NCBI GenBank assembly: GCA_023053545.1
Contig: JAKZAN010000004.1
Location: 1,984,001 to 2,048,000 of the forward strand
Source of the DNA: Lepidurus packardi
Taxonomy: Eukaryota; Arthropoda; Branchiopoda; Notostraca; Triopsidae
DNA: 64,000 nt
Direction: 5' to 3'
Every line of letters begins with the position of its first letter. Position 1 is the first letter of the stretch. The position numbers and the translations under genes were made by a program. This document shows, piece after piece, positions 19,444-30,217 of the stretch. The notes beneath the pieces are model-generated. The model worked only from the letters and a program-made list of their open reading frames with translations. It was not told the origin of the DNA and made no database searches.

Positions 19444-20640
19444 CTACCAATAATAGGGAAGATTTTGGAAAACGTCATAGCCTCTAGACCGCAAACTCAA
19501 CTGCAACACAGCAACTCCCTGTCAAACATGCTATACTGTTTCAGACCAGGAAGTTCCACAACAGGCGCTCTTGAAACACCTAGCAATGCGGTGCTTGAAA
19601 GTTTCTACCGACATAAAGTCATACAGCCCTACTGCTGGATATCAAAGGCGCCTTTGACGGTATGGATCATGATAGGCTGGTGATGGAGCTTCGGAAAATG
19701 TAAGTTCCTTTTAAACTAGGAGGCGGGATCAAGCGCTTGTTGAAAAAACACAAAGCATTAATGGCATGTGGGTCGGAAAAAATTAAACGAAATATAATCC
19801 ATCCAGAAAGGTGTGCCCTAAGGTTTCCCAATCTCTCCGATTCTCTTATGGGCTTATATCAACGGGTCACTCAGCGTTATCAAACGTAAGCGCAAAAGCA
19901 CTTAACATTTCGCAGTCGATTAATTAATGCTTCCTATCTCAGGCTCACCCAGTGAGGGAAATATTAAGACTCAACCCGAGAAGATGAACGCGTGAATAAG
20001 CATCTGTTGCCTGGGGAGCCTCAATGGTCCAGCCGAAAGAGGTAGTAAGATACCATGGCACGACACATGACTCTATTAGCCCACGTCGCAGCCGAGTAAT
20101 TACACTGCAGAAAGGATTACAAAAACTATCGCAAGTCTCGAAATCGATCAACTGTTCCACACGGTTTTTTTGGGTAACGGTCATCGCAAACTGCGCTGTG
20201 GTTTCCCTATATGGTGCAACGTCTTAGATTCGAGACTACGTGTCCTTTACTACACACATCAAGAGAGGTTGTTAACCACAATAGGTATCTTACAACTCTA
20301 GCCTCGGAAGTCGAGACAGGATTACCTCCTAATGGGCTGCTCCTGGAAATAGGTTATTGTGACATTTTCCATCGAAGCAGCCAAGACAGAAGTCAACACC
20401 TCCTGAGAGAGCAGAATGCCTCATGTCGACCCCCTGGACAGGTATACACGTACAAACCAATTAGAAGCAATGAAATGGATCAAGGAAGCAATAATGAAAA
20501 GTGGAAAAGTCGATGGGAAACAATTGAGAACCCCTTAAAAGACCTCTACATCTCCATCAGAATTCTACCTCTACATCAGAATTTTAGGGAGAAACCGTTT
20601 CTGTCAAATCTCACAATAACCCCACACACCGTACCCTTTT
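19444..20640 (+). pseudogene. Degenerate LINE reverse-transcriptase relic
   Basis: PIIGKILENVI, then SNMLYCFRPGSSTTGALE and a KAPLTVWIM segment correspond to the RT fingers/palm (KILE, GFRPGRSTT, DIKGAFD) of R1/Jockey-type LINEs, with frameshifts. Further pieces to about 20640, such as RMPHVDPLDRYTRTNQ in another frame, look like the region after RT. It is heavily decayed and is not the same family as the LINE at 1641. Confidence 0.6.
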
Positions 20641-20969
20641 TGAATTTAATCGGCAACCAAAAATTAATTTTTTAAAAAAATTCCAGATGTCATTATACAT
20701 TCCGTTACCTCTCCCAACTGAAGCCCTTAACATTACACAATGTCGAAAATGTTCAAATTAAAACCGAAAAGTACCCTTGAGCAAGGAATGACACTGGCCT
20801 TCCTTACAAACGTTCAAAAACCATAAATGTAGTACACGACTAGGTACCCACGAGATGGGGCCACTGGTCATTTTTGACATTGGATTTGCGCGATACGTTT
20901 TCAACGGTTACCTAATACAGACTCGTTCAGTTAATCACAACTATCCATTGCTTAATACGAAAAATTTTT

Positions 20970-21340
20970 GGTAGCGTTGGACATCCTAATCCAAGAAGAT
21001 GACATCCAAGTAAAGCAGCAAGCGACTGATAAACGACGCTTAGCTTTAACGGTGCACTACGCGAGTCCAGAAGTGCGCGACAATATCGTCAACAGGAAGT
21101 AAAGATACATATAACTAAGGTAAAACCGCTCGCACAGGCGTACTTCCAGCCCAAATAAAATCTCGAGCTAGGGATATTTCGCTTCCGAAAGATGGAGCAA
21201 AACGATGGGGAGACGACGGATGCGTTCACTCCAAGACTCCGCCAACAAGCAGCGAGATGTAGCTTCAGCAACGCCGATCAAGAAGTCAAACTCCAAATCA
21301 TGGAAGGATATTTGCAAGCTCCTTTCGACGTGTGTGCCTA
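20970..21340 (+). pseudogene. Ty3/Gypsy gag (capsid) relic
   Basis: In one frame ALTVHYASPEVRDNIV, then after stops YFQPK and IFRFRKMEQNDGETTDAF, PRLRQQAARCSFSNADQEVK resemble the Retrotrans_gag capsid of Ty3/Gypsy (mdg1-like) elements. The usual pattern there is FxPKKNxxYE..FRQ followed by TRLRQLAxxC.F. Several stop codons are present. No LTRs or pol were recognised around it. Confidence 0.55.
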
Positions 21341-21999
21341 AGAGAACAAGTAGCCGTGAATAGCCGAAGCCTTAGATGGCATTTAATTTGAAACGAAAAT
21401 TAAGTCAGAAGACATCAATTACCTCAAAAATCCTGTTTCACGCTTACGACACCACTTAGTCATAGCCGACTTCGACGTCCAATGTTTCGATGAAAAGAAT
21501 AACTCGAATGTTTAGCAGCAGTTGAAACACCTCGTGTTCCGGATCACATAATTAGAAAGCCTAGTAGATACAATGATTGATGTCGAATATTTTGCTTTTT
21601 GTTTTCATTTAAAAATGTTAACTTTTGGAATTCCCGTGGCACGTCAGACCAATAAGAAGTAACCCAGAATTCGAAGAAAAACGTTGTCGTCGCTCCTAAA
21701 ATGACTGTGTGATCGGCTAGTTATACGGAAATAAATTGCTTTTAGATACTTAAACAAAACCTTTGAAGAATCCAGACAAACTCAACAAAAGCACAAACCA
21801 GAGAAGAACCCCATGGTTGCAAATGGCTGCGGTTCACTGAACATAGTTTGCTTCTCTGGGCGGAACCTATTTTATCAAGAGAAACAAAAACTGTCTATGA
21901 AAACAATGATGAATAACTTATTATCAAGTTAAAGCTTGCATGCATTGTATGCATAATATTTAAATAGCATTAAATTCAATAGCATTTAATGCTATTGAA
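21341..21999. other. Unassigned stretch, probably decayed retroelement
   Basis: No gene or intact repeat was recognised. It follows the gag relic and may be the remainder of that element. Confidence 0.35.
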
Positions 22000-22218
22000 T
22001 AAAACTAATAATAATAAATAATAATAAATAATAATGAATAAATAAATAATAATAATAGTAAATGATAATAAATAAATAATAATAATAATAAATAACAATA
22101 AATAAATAATAATAATAAATAATAATAATAAATAATAATAATAAATAATAATAATAAATAATAATAATAAATAATAATAATAAATAAAAATAAAAATAAT
22201 AATAATAAATAAATAATA
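22000..22218. repeat. (AAT)n / (AATA)n microsatellite
   Basis: About 215 bp of almost pure AATAAT and AAATAATA units. The Ile/Leu/Tyr-rich ORFs read from it on the minus strand are artefacts of the repeat. Confidence 0.95.
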
Positions 22219-22317
22219 TTGAATACTGAATAAAATAGCAAATAAAACCAATTTACCAAGAAAAAGTAAAAATAAAACTGTGGAAAGTTTTCAAACTGGC
22301 CAGCAGGGTTGTGTTCT

Positions 22318-22450
22318 CGAGACCTGGTCTTGGTCTTAAGACCGGTCTCGAGGCCAGGTAGGTCTCGGTCTCGGTCTTGTCTCGATTTTTTTTTCTGATC
22401 TTGGTGTCGGTCTTGGTCTTAAAAAAACTACCCGGTCTTGGTTTTGGTAT
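22318..22450. repeat. Left subterminal GGTCTCG/GGTCTTG cluster
   Basis: More than ten copies of GGTCTCG or GGTCTTG and their complements lie within 130 bp of the left end, some arranged as inverted pairs (AAGACCGGTCTCGAG). Subterminal repeats of hAT elements bind the transposase. That role is inferred here. Confidence 0.75.
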
Positions 22451-22743
22451 CGATGTCTTGGTCTCGATTTTAAACGATGAGTGAAATTTTTATGTAAGCG
22501 GAACTCACTGTAATTTCAAAATAATTTAGTTCCGTTTTGCAAGGCCAAATTGGCCCTTTCTACCTTTCTAATCCTACGACTTAAAACGGGGTGTTCATTT
22601 TGAACGGATTTAGAGCTATGCCGTGAAAGCTATTTTCGCGGAATTCTGTGGAACTGACTTAAGGCCACGGTGAACTTTCACTACTATAAACAAATCATTC
22701 AACGCGTTGAGAAAGTTTAGTTTGAATTCAATGCCAATCGGAA

Positions 22744-22935
22744 ATGGAGTGTAAGATTGTTCCAGCAAAAGGTCCCGCTGTCGTTGAGTTCGGTTTTAAA
22801 GACTTGCAGTATTGTGACACTTCACGGCAAAAGTGGGTGGCGACGTGCAAGTTTTGTGCAACTCAGAAAGATTTTCGAGATACTTCTGGCACGAAGCGGA
22901 TTATTGATGAGACCAAACAGAGCTCAAATGTCTGA
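22744..22935 (+). pseudogene. BED zinc-finger fragment of a hAT transposase
   Basis: ATG 22744 opens 63 codons with KWVATCKFCATQKDF, the start of a BED finger (W, C-x2-C). The expected HxxxH half and the catalytic domain are absent and the frame stops. It is the N-terminal stump of the parent transposase, left after internal deletion. Confidence 0.6.
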
Positions 22936-23032
22936 CGAAACTTTATCAATGTTAATGATTGCATCGGTAAATAAGTAAAATAGTAATATTTGTGCTAATA
23001 AAACTCATAGTAGTTAGTTAGGTAAAACTCAT

Positions 23033-23436
23033 TGTTCTGGACTACTAATCAAGCTCAAACGTTGGTTGCCCTTTTGACCCAGAGTGACCCATTCCCAGAA
23101 TGTTTGGCTCCCCTTTTTGTGTTTCCGTTTTCTTTCTCTACTTCATCCTTTTACCCAAGTCAACGTTGGTCTCCCTTTTACCTTCAGGGATATATATATA
23201 TAGAGGTGGTGGCACAGATAGAGCAACGTTCTTTTTTGGTTCACTACACGTTAAAAATACTTCTCTACGTCCTACGAAACACGATATTAATTTTCCCTCG
23301 CGATAGTGTTGTGTTTTTTAAGTGTAAGGCCGTGCACAGGCGTAATTTAATAAAACCTTTAAAACCCACACGTTCACGTTCAACTTACGCACCCACGTTC
23401 TCGCATCAACTCATCGAACCCTACGCGTTTCTTACA
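23033..23436 (+). repeat. BEL-2 5' LTR
   Basis: It runs from TGTTCTGGACTA to TTTCTTACA. It contains a TATATATA stretch near 23190 and an AATAAAACC polyadenylation-type signal near 23348. Confidence 0.92.
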
Positions 23437-23442
23437 ATTTTA

Positions 23443-23460
23443 TGGTGCATCGACCGGGAA
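23443..23460 (+). other. BEL-2 primer-binding site, tRNA-Gly type
   Basis: TGGTGCATCGACCGGGAA, six bases after the LTR, is complementary to the 3' end of arthropod tRNA-Gly(GCC) at 17 of 18 positions as I know that tRNA. The tRNA sequence is from general knowledge, not from this window. Confidence 0.65.
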
Positions 23461-23559
23461 ACCCAATAAAGTTCCCAACCAACGTCAAAATCTCGTACTA
23501 CGAAAAACATCGACTATTAAGATCGTTTAACCCCCCAACCCTACGTTCAAACTACGAAA

Positions 23560-26500
23560 ATGGCACAAGCTCCTCCGTTACCCCCTCTCGAATCAGATAA
23601 CGAAGACGACGATGACAACGATCCAAAGACTCTGTACCACCAGCGTACCACAAACAAGAAACGTCTTTTCAAGCTTGCAATCGAAATTCGCGAAAGCATT
23701 CTACGTCAAGAGGCCCGCGACGCCATCGCCGTCCTTAAAAGACAACTTCTCTCGATGCTGAAAGAATGCGAATCAACAAATGAACGATACATCCTCCCAG
23801 CGCAACTTGAAGACCAGCGTTTACGAACGGCAAGAAATTACCACGCCAAAATTGAAGCCGATATTCTTCCGTACGTCACCGAAATCAACGATTACTTGCA
23901 TAGGCCTGCAACCCCTCCAACGGTCACTGTTGTTACGCCCAATTCAAACGTCAGTAACCCCAGCGTTTCACAAACGTCCGCTCCAATTAGAGACGATGAT
24001 TCAGCTCGCATCCGCCAGATGGAAGAAATAGGAAGACAAATTTCCGAAGCCCAACAGCAGCTGTTACGTCTTCAGAGTTCCGTCATGACGCAAAGAAGCC
24101 CAGAAGCCCAATCTGTTCGCCCAAATCCAGATTCAACGCAAAATCAAAGAGTATCAACACTCTCGCATCCTGGCTCCGCCGACGCCTGGATTCACGGCAA
24201 CAGCAACACTTCAGCGCCCTACTTCGGAATGCCATGGGCATCCCCACAACTGGCCAACGTTACTATCAAACCTTTCAACGGAGATCCCCGCGAATGGCAC
24301 ATGTTTATTGCCCAGTTCAAAAGCCTCATTCACGACGTAGTACCGAGCGACGCGCAAAGAATCGCCTATCTTCGAGAGCTACTGCTTCCGGACGTGCGTG
24401 ACAGTATTGCTCAAAGTCTCCACAATCCCGCGCTATATTATCACGCTTTGCAAGACTTACAAGAGCTCTATGGACACCCAAGTATGGTCGCAAGCGCGTA
24501 CATCAAAAAGTTGCTAAATTTAAACCCCGTCAAACCAAACGACGCTCAATCATTAAGAAAGTTCTTCAACGACCTGCACGGCACAATCCCCATGATGGAA
24601 AAGGAAGGACTAACGCTCGACCTACAGTCATCAGCCATCCTGGAGCAAGTTTTAACAAAACTTCCTAACAATCTCCGTGCCTCATGGGGCGAAGAAACCT
24701 ACAGAATCCGAAACGAAGAACGACGTTCCCCTACGTTGTACGACCTCGACAAATGGCTAAAAAGGAAAGTAATTGGACAGCAACTCTACCCTCCTTTGTC
24801 GGCTAACCAACGTGAAGCTACCAAATCAACTAAACCCGCAGCAGCGAAAGATCGGCAAAACATCTTGACGACATCAACGAATCCAACGAAACAAGAGATC
24901 GTCTGCTCGTTTTGCGAAAAGCAGCATAAAAATTCCGCCTGTGAAACATTCCGAGACTGCAGCTTGGAAAAACGCACGGAGTTAGTTAAAAACAAAAAAT
25001 GTTGTTTTCGCTGCCTAGCCCCAAACCACCAAAGCAAATCTTGCCCGTCAAAACGACTCTGCAACATCAACGAATGCAAAGGGCGACACAATCCACTACT
25101 TCACAACGCTCCACGAGCATATAACAAACCCAATTCGTCTTCAGACTCGACATCGAACACACCGTCACCGTCTGCAGACTCAACCCACGTCGGTCACGTC
25201 AACGTAACGAAAAATTCCGACATAGTCCTGCTGCCAGTCGTGCCAATTGTCCTCAGCAATGGCGCCAACCTACGACACGAGTACGAAAAAACAATAACGG
25301 ATTACCTGAAAACAGGGTACGCTGAACCCGTCAACGATGAGAAGTCCAACGAATTCCCCGGTAAAACATGGTACTTACCACACCATCCCGTACAGCACCC
25401 GAACAAACCAGGCAAGATACGCGTCGTTTTCGACGCCTCAGCCCAACACCAAGGACGGTCGCTGAACGATGCCCTGTTGAAAGGTCCCGACTTCCTGACG
25501 AACCTAGTCGGAGTTTTCCTACGTTTTCGTCTCAACCCTATCGCTGTCTCAGCCGATATAGAGAAGATGTACTATCAAGTAAAGATACGTGAAGAAGATA
25601 AATCCGCATTTCGTTTTCTATGGAAGAAACCAGGTTCCTCCGAGCTTCCCAAAATCCATCAAATGACTGTTCATGTCTTCGGCGCGGTATCAAGCCCCGC
25701 CACCTGCATGTTCGCGCTCCAGCTTACCGCCAAGGACAACGAGGAGGCTCACCCGAAAGCTGCAAAACGAGTGTTATCGAACTTTTACGTGGATAACTAT
25801 CTGGATTCGTTTGATTCCGATCAGGCCGCGATGGAAGCTGCTCACGACATGACCCAGCTGCTCGCTAAAGGAGGTTTTCGTCTGACTAAATGGGTCTCGA
25901 ACTCCCGAAATGTCTTAAAGGGCATCGAGCCCTCCGAATGGGTGAACCCCACACTGAACCTGACCGATGGCAATTTGCCCACCGAACGAACACTAGGAAT
26001 TCTTTGGAATTGCCACGAAGACGTGTTCATTTTCGACATCGGGTCAGCAAAACCCGCCGTAACGAAGCGAGGTATCCTTCGTCAAATTTCAACTATTTAT
26101 GATCCTTTCGGATTTCTAGCTCCTTTAAACCTCTACGTAAAAATAATTCTCCAATCCCTGTGGCGACAAGGAATTGACTGGGACGACAAACTTCCGGCAA
26201 GCCTCGTAAAGGATTGGACACATTGGCACACCTCGCTGCAATCACTAAAAAACGTCAAAATTCCCAGATGCCTTCAACTCAACGAGCAACCCATTACAAA
26301 GCAGATCCACGTCTTCACAGATGCGTCCGAAGGAGGCTTTGGAGCAGTGGCGTACCTGCGAACGGAATATCCATCAAACGACTACCAACTACGCTTCATT
26401 ATGTCAAAGTCCCGCGTGGCGCCAATAAAACCAACGTCAATCCCACGTCTTGAACTGTGCGCCGCTGTCATCGGAGCTCGGCTAGCTACAATAATTTGTC

Positions 26501-28350
26501 CTGAGATCGGAATTTCCATGAGCCACGTCTTCTTCTGGTCAGACTCCAAGACGACTCTTCAGTGGATCAACAGCACCACCCGAAAATTCAAGGCTTTCGT
26601 GGGAAACCGGATTGGGGAAATTTTGGAATCGACAAGCGCACAACAATGGCGACACGTTCCAGGCACGTTAAATCCAGCCGACGCTTGCAGTCGTGGTACT
26701 TCAGCGAACTCTTGGGACTATCAAAACTGGCTGTCCGGACCAAAGTTCCTACGCAAACCCAAAAGCGAATGGCCTTCGCCAATTCAACATTCCGAGCCGA
26801 ATGACGACGAGATCATAAGCGATCCGTGGTTCGGTATGGTGACGAACTCGGCACAAGAAAATCGAGTGACCACGCTTTTAAAAAAAACGTCTCGCCTGAG
26901 CAAGGCTGTAAGAATCCTCGCTTACGTAACGCGTTATGTGGATTCACTCCGCCAAGCCGCTAAAAAATCGCGAAAAGTCCATCCTAAATATTTAACGGCA
27001 GGCGAACTTCGAGCGTCAACAAAGGTTGCCATCATCATTAGCCAACGCGAAAAATTTACCAAAGACATCGAAACGATCAGAAAGAAAGGAGCAACCTTCA
27101 AAGAGTCTAACATTTTGAAGCTTAACCCTTTTTTAGACGCTGCTGAAGTTTTACGAGTGGGTGGAAGATTACGCAACAGCACGTTGGACGATGACGCAAA
27201 ACACCCTATACTCTTACCTCATGACCACCGTATATGTGAGCTCCTGATCCAGCAAACGCATGAAGCCCTGGCGCACGGTTCTACCGAACGAACGCTACAC
27301 GAGCTTCGGAGTCAGTATTGGATCCCTAAAGGACGTCAAACAATCAAGACCATCATCGCTCGTTGTGCATTTTGCAAGAAACAAAAGGCTCAACCTTTAA
27401 CTCCGTTCATGGCTGATTTGCCTGTTGAAAGAGTTCAACCTTTTAACCCTCCGTTCACGTTTACGGGTATTGATTTGTTTGGCCCACTTTATACAACAGT
27501 TAAAAGATCTACAGAGAAAAGATGGGGATGTATTTTTACGTGCATGTCAACACGAGCTGTCCACCTGGAAATCTGTAACAAACTCGATGCCGACTCGTTT
27601 CTGTTAAGTTTTCGACGTTTCACCGCCAGACGACGTACTCCCGCGAAATGTTTTAGCGACAACGGCACTAATTTCATTGCAGGCGAACGAGAGCTACGCG
27701 AAGGAGTCGAAAATTGGAACCACGAAAAAATTGCGAATGCCATGGCAGCCAAAGGTATTGAATGGCAGTTTTCTCCTCCCTCCGCACCCCACTTTGGGGG
27801 CACTTGGGAACGCCTGATCAGATCCGCAAAGTCCGCTCTCCACGCCGTTCTGCAAGGCCAAAGATGCAATGAAGAGATTTTACACACAGTCTTTACTGAA
27901 GTCGAATCGCTCCTCAACGGGAGACCCCTTACTCATCTAAGTATGGATCCAGACGACCCCGAACCACTCACACCGAATCATTTTCTTATCGGAAATTCGA
28001 ACCCTAACATTCCTCCCGACGTCGTACTGGATAAGGAAATTCTTTCCCGGAGAAGGTGGCGCGCAGCTCAAGCCATCACCAACCAGTTTTGGCGACGATG
28101 GTTGAAAGAATACCTTCCACACCTTACAACGAGGAACAAGTGGGCCGAAAGGCGAGAAAACGTCAAGATTGGAGATGTGGTCCTCGTGATGGATGTCAAT
28201 ACACCTCGTGGTCATTGGCCACTTGGGAGAATTTTACGAGTATTCCCCGGAAAGGATGGTGTCGTTAGAACCGTTGAGATCAGAACCGACAATGGTGTTT
28301 ATGTTCGTCCAGTAACAAAGTTATGTCTTTTCGAATTCAAATCAAATTAA
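23560..28350 (+). CDS. BEL-2 gag-pol polyprotein, protease region deleted
   Basis: ATG 23560 opens 1596 codons without a stop. It has an acidic N-terminus, coiled coil, DUF1759 capsid (FNGDPREWHMFIAQFK), zinc knuckles (CSFCEKQHKNSAC, CFRCLAPNHQSKSC) and RT (VSADIEKMYYQV, then YVDN where YVDD is usual). RNase H (FTDASEGGFG, SDSKTTLQWI) is followed by integrase HHCC (HEALAHGS...CAFC) and DDE in GIDLFGP, FSDNGTNF and GGTWERLIR, then DUF5641. Between IVLSNGA and NLRHEYEKTI about 275 residues present in BEL-1 (protease and linker) are missing without loss of frame. Confidence 0.9.
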   Translation: MAQAPPLPPLESDNEDDDDNDPKTLYHQRTTNKKRLFKLAIEIRESILRQEARDAIAVLKRQLLSMLKECESTNERYILPAQLEDQRLRTARNYHAKIEADILPYVTEINDYLHRPATPPTVTVVTPNSNVSNPSVSQTSAPIRDDDSARIRQMEEIGRQISEAQQQLLRLQSSVMTQRSPEAQSVRPNPDSTQNQRVSTLSHPGSADAWIHGNSNTSAPYFGMPWASPQLANVTIKPFNGDPREWHMFIAQFKSLIHDVVPSDAQRIAYLRELLLPDVRDSIAQSLHNPALYYHALQDLQELYGHPSMVASAYIKKLLNLNPVKPNDAQSLRKFFNDLHGTIPMMEKEGLTLDLQSSAILEQVLTKLPNNLRASWGEETYRIRNEERRSPTLYDLDKWLKRKVIGQQLYPPLSANQREATKSTKPAAAKDRQNILTTSTNPTKQEIVCSFCEKQHKNSACETFRDCSLEKRTELVKNKKCCFRCLAPNHQSKSCPSKRLCNINECKGRHNPLLHNAPRAYNKPNSSSDSTSNTPSPSADSTHVGHVNVTKNSDIVLLPVVPIVLSNGANLRHEYEKTITDYLKTGYAEPVNDEKSNEFPGKTWYLPHHPVQHPNKPGKIRVVFDASAQHQGRSLNDALLKGPDFLTNLVGVFLRFRLNPIAVSADIEKMYYQVKIREEDKSAFRFLWKKPGSSELPKIHQMTVHVFGAVSSPATCMFALQLTAKDNEEAHPKAAKRVLSNFYVDNYLDSFDSDQAAMEAAHDMTQLLAKGGFRLTKWVSNSRNVLKGIEPSEWVNPTLNLTDGNLPTERTLGILWNCHEDVFIFDIGSAKPAVTKRGILRQISTIYDPFGFLAPLNLYVKIILQSLWRQGIDWDDKLPASLVKDWTHWHTSLQSLKNVKIPRCLQLNEQPITKQIHVFTDASEGGFGAVAYLRTEYPSNDYQLRFIMSKSRVAPIKPTSIPRLELCAAVIGARLATIICPEIGISMSHVFFWSDSKTTLQWINSTTRKFKAFVGNRIGEILESTSAQQWRHVPGTLNPADACSRGTSANSWDYQNWLSGPKFLRKPKSEWPSPIQHSEPNDDEIISDPWFGMVTNSAQENRVTTLLKKTSRLSKAVRILAYVTRYVDSLRQAAKKSRKVHPKYLTAGELRASTKVAIIISQREKFTKDIETIRKKGATFKESNILKLNPFLDAAEVLRVGGRLRNSTLDDDAKHPILLPHDHRICELLIQQTHEALAHGSTERTLHELRSQYWIPKGRQTIKTIIARCAFCKKQKAQPLTPFMADLPVERVQPFNPPFTFTGIDLFGPLYTTVKRSTEKRWGCIFTCMSTRAVHLEICNKLDADSFLLSFRRFTARRRTPAKCFSDNGTNFIAGERELREGVENWNHEKIANAMAAKGIEWQFSPPSAPHFGGTWERLIRSAKSALHAVLQGQRCNEEILHTVFTEVESLLNGRPLTHLSMDPDDPEPLTPNHFLIGNSNPNIPPDVVLDKEILSRRRWRAAQAITNQFWRRWLKEYLPHLTTRNKWAERRENVKIGDVVLVMDVNTPRGHWPLGRILRVFPGKDGVVRTVEIRTDNGVYVRPVTKLCLFEFKSN

Positions 28351-28375
28351 TCACGTTTTTTGTTTTCAATCTTCG

Positions 28376-28395
28376 ATTAAAAACGGGGGCCGGAA
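28376..28395 (+). other. BEL-2 polypurine tract
   Basis: The purine-rich AAAAACGGGGGCCGGAA stretch ends directly at the 3' LTR. It is interrupted by CC, so it is a weaker tract than that of BEL-1. Confidence 0.65.
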
Positions 28396-28797
28396 TGTTC
28401 TGGACTACTAATCAAGCTCAAACGTTGGTTGCCCTTTTGACCCAGAGTGACCCATTCCCAGAATGTTTGGCTCCCCTTTTTGTGTTTCCGTTTTCTTTCT
28501 CTACTTCATCCTTTTACCCAAGTCAACGTTGGTCTCCCTTTTACCTTCAGGGATATATATATAGAGGTGGTGGCACAGATAGAGCAACGTTCTTTTTTGG
28601 TTCACTACACGTTAAAAATACTTCTCTACGTCCTACGAAACACGATATTAATTTTCCCTCGCGATAGTGTTGTGTTTTTTAAGTGTAAGGCCGTGCACAG
28701 GCGTAATTTAATAAAACCTTTAAAACCCACACGTTCACGTTCAACTTACGCACCCACGTTCTCGCATCAACTCATCGAACCCTACGCGTTTCTTACA
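28396..28797 (+). repeat. BEL-2 3' LTR
   Basis: It matches the 5' LTR apart from one TA unit fewer in the TATATA run. CTCAT follows directly, repeating the target sequence. Confidence 0.92.
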
Positions 28798-28929
28798 CTC
28801 ATAGTGAAAGTAGTTATCGTGGACGACACGAAATGTTGATAATGTTTTAATAATTACTAATATAATAACTTTACGGCTAAAAATCTGTTGTTTTTTCTTG
28901 TCCGAAACAAGTGCAAGACAGATTAGAAT

Positions 28930-29095
28930 TTCGAGACCGGTCTTGGTCTCGAGACCGGTCTTTGGTCTCGATGGTTTTTGATCGGTATTGTCTTGGTCTT
29001 GGTCTCGAAACTTGCGGTCTTGGTATTGTCTCGGTCTCGGGAACTTTTTTCTGGTCTCGGTCTTGTCTCGGTCTCGAGAAAGTCGGTCTTGATAA
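28930..29095. repeat. Right subterminal GGTCTCG/GGTCTTG cluster
   Basis: The same heptamers as at the left end recur more than ten times within 165 bp, including GAGACCGGTCTTGGTCTCGA. Apparent ORFs rich in RPRQ or RDQD here come from the repeat. Confidence 0.75.
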
Positions 29096-29111
29096 CATCC
29101 CTGCTGGCCAG

Positions 29112-29975
29112 TGAAAACCAAACGTCTGTTTAGGAAAGTCAGAGCGTTGTCTAAACGTTGGAGCAAAGCCGAATAGTTCACAAACCGCGTGTTTTACTAT
29201 GGGGCAACTGACAGCCTGTTATCCTTATTACAAATGGTAAGAACGTGCTTAATTGGCACACGTAGAGGTTAAATTAGGTACACAAATTAAGTCTAAGTGA
29301 TAGGGAATATTTCCAACTTGTTACTTACCTCTAAACCTTCGGAAAAGTACCACTTTTTAAGCCACTTATTCTGACAAAACACGCTAAACGACACCAGGAG
29401 AGGCTTCCTTAGGGGATGCCGCCCAGCCACAGCCGCGTTCCAGTTGCGCAGTACGACCCAAGCGCCATTATGAGAGGTTTTGTGCATTAACGGTTCAAAC
29501 AGAACTAGTTTGTTTTGAAATATTTCCCTTTTTCTAACACACTTATTCAATAATGACAATTAACTGTAAAATTTAACTGCGCTCTCTAAAATTGATGGGA
29601 ATGGGAGGATTTAATTTTTAATTTTAAACTAAATTTAAAAAAATTCATTGTAGAGAACTAATTTTTAAATAACCCAATTAACTAACGATTAGCCAACTAA
29701 GAAATAAACTGGTTACCAACTACATGTAAAAAGGGTAATTTAGCAAAAGGCTTAACTCAAGCCATTTCTTTATGTACTGGTAGTGAACCTTAGAGATTCT
29801 AAATTAATAATAAGTTGATAAAAACGACGGATTACTTGTCAAGTAATTGGCCCTGTAGTTCGGTAACAAGGGTGGCGGGTGAAAGATTTCCTTATGAGCC
29901 GCGTAAGGACTCTGGAATTTGACCACTTCCATATCATGCAAGTCAAGCCAATTTTCACTCCACTCCTCGTATTTC
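29112..29975. other. Spacer without a recognised gene
   Basis: No coding region, TIR or repeat was recognised between the hAT derivative and the KDZ element. The ORFs present are short and unsupported. Confidence 0.4.
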
Positions 29976-30100
29976 CAACACGTTCTCCAAAGTCTAGCAC
30001 AGCTATCTCGTGTGGTAGGTTTGAGAGACTTGGCACACGGCTCTGGTGTGCTTCTTAGCGGGACGAAATCAATTGAGAAATTTCAGGCCTCAACCGCTTG
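29976..30100 (+). repeat. KDZ left terminal inverted repeat
   Basis: 125 bp pair with 38316-38440. Just inside are two 42-bp direct repeats (30108-30149 and 30163-30204), each beginning CGCAAACTGTTTAT and ending in CCACGTG. These are candidate transposase-binding or promoter sites. Confidence 0.9.
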
Positions 30101-30217
30101 ATGCCGCCGCAAACTGTTTATGTACAAATCTCACATTAATTTCCACGTGCGCTTGGGAGCACCGCAAACTGTTTATTTGCAAATCCCACGTTAATTTCCA
30201 CGTGTTGATTTCCAAAA

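Larger units (their letters stand above)
23028..28802 (+). mobile_element. BEL-2: BEL/Pao retrotransposon lacking protease
   Basis: The LTRs are 23033-23436 (404 bp) and 28396-28797 (402 bp), starting TG and ending CA. They differ only by one TA in a TATATA run. The 5-bp duplication CTCAT lies at 23028-23032 and 28798-28802. The single 1596-codon ORF has capsid, zinc knuckles, RT, RNase H, integrase and DUF5641, but jumps in frame from the end of gag to the RT. It therefore looks non-autonomous yet recently mobile. Confidence 0.93.
22304..29103. mobile_element. hAT-derived non-autonomous element hosting BEL-2
   Basis: The ends are CAGGGTTGT (22304) and, inverted, CAGGGATGTTAT (ending 29103). 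A perfect 8-bp duplication CTGGCCAG, itself palindromic, lies at 22296-22303 and 29104-29111. Without BEL-2 the element is about 1.0 kb. Both ends carry dense GGTCTCG/GGTCTTG repeats. Only a BED-finger fragment of a transposase remains inside. Confidence 0.85.

Noticed and set aside
21976..22259. Tyr/Ile/Leu-rich membrane-like ORFs
   Set aside because: They are translation of the AAT microsatellite.
28877..29181. RPRQ/RDQD repeat proteins
   Set aside because: They arise from the GGTCTCG subterminal repeats of the hAT derivative.
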